DNA of 64,000 nucleotides from Vibrio sp. HB236076 (GTDB lineage: Bacteria > Pseudomonadota > Gammaproteobacteria > Enterobacterales > Vibrionaceae): the NCBI RefSeq assembly GCF_040957575.1, contig NZ_CP162601.1, positions 2,943,949-3,007,948 of the forward strand, written 5' to 3'. The notes beneath the pieces were generated by a model that was not told the DNA's origin, ran no database searches, and saw nothing but the letters and a program-made list of their open reading frames with translations. Each line of letters opens with the position of its first letter. Position 1 is the first letter of the stretch. Positions 63,700-64,000 of the stretch are shown in pieces. The position numbers were made by a program, and so were the translations under genes.

Positions 63700-64000
63700 A
63701 TAATTTTGCGAAATTCTACTGTTTAACTCGTTAATAGCATAAATAACTTGTTGTTATTAACCATAACTGGTTTTTGTATGATTGGGGATAACTTTTGGGA
63801 AACAAAGCCTCTAAAAAGAGGTTAAACGCAAAAGATGTGAGTAAAAGGCGAAAAAACTGTGTTGATCTTCAAAAGTCAAGCAGAATTCTTGTGAATAACT
63901 TAGATCTTATTCACTGGATCGAGGATCTAGCTCTGGCGATCTTGGTTATCAACAGGTAAAATTGCCCTCTTTTCCATCTTCATTATCTCATGGGGGCTAT
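63700..64000. promoter_or_regulatory. DnaA-box-rich region, probably upstream of dnaA
   Basis: No gene is present. DnaA-box-like sequences are TGTGAATAA at 63890-63898 (minus), TTATTCACT at 63907-63915 (plus, one mismatch) and TTATCAACA at 63946-63954 (plus). Five GATC sites fall between 63860 and 63945. In this clade dnaA follows in the plus direction, so this is probably its autoregulated promoter region; dnaA itself is beyond the window. Confidence 0.65.

Overview
This window is an origin-proximal piece of a gammaproteobacterial main chromosome, almost certainly from the Vibrionaceae. The gene order mnmG - oriC - mioC - mnmE - yidC - yidD - rnpA - rpmH - amino-acid ABC transporter - (dnaA expected just past the right edge), together with atpIBEFHAGDC, glmU, ilvGMEDA, comM, dsbA, trkAH, def-fmt-rsmB, purEK, hemF-aroE, rRNA operons and thiC, matches what I recall of Vibrio chromosome I. 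I infer genus or family from protein similarity and synteny recalled from memory; no search was run.

Layout. 1-2623: thiamin operon (thiC and the start of the next gene, minus strand) behind a TPP riboswitch, then the fluoride channel crcB. 2624-4305: a gene-free tract of two repeat families, including two copies of a 340-bp REP/palindrome unit. 4306-4715: one good tRNA-Asp and two tandem aberrant tRNA-Asp copies, each with its own hairpin terminator. 4798-16200: two complete rRNA operons in direct tandem on the minus strand, each with its own P1-type promoter; the spacers carry tRNA-Glu in one, and tRNA-Glu, -Lys and -Val in the other. 16313-31367: housekeeping genes (yrdA, DUF1488, aroE, hemF, purEK, zinc-finger protein, smg, dprA, def-fmt-rsmB-trkA-trkH, DUF3157 protein, TrhA-type membrane protein, Spo0M-like protein). 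31660-36564: a candidate small gene, yihD, srkA, dsbA, yihG, comM. 36740-43277: the branched-chain amino-acid operon with leader peptide and attenuator. 43320-51672: glmU and the F-type ATP synthase operon. 51829-56082: parB, parA, rsmG, mnmG. 56100-56480: oriC. 56484-63684: mioC, mnmE, the yidC-yidD-rnpA-rpmH cluster and a polar amino-acid (cystine-like) ABC importer. 63700-64000: a DnaA-box and GATC-rich stretch that looks like the upstream region of dnaA.

How it fits together. Most of the window is high-expression growth machinery near the replication origin: rRNA, ATP synthase, ribosomal protein L34, chromosome partitioning and membrane protein insertion. Visible control elements include a TPP riboswitch, a PurR box, the ilv attenuator, rrn P1 promoters with A-rich upstream elements, DnaA boxes and several terminators, some of which lie inside or across the ends of coding regions.

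I found no phage, CRISPR array, intact insertion sequence, defence system or new multi-gene system. The most unusual material is the 2.6-4.7 kb tract: REP-type repeats with no visible transposase, next to amplified aberrant tRNA-Asp copies.
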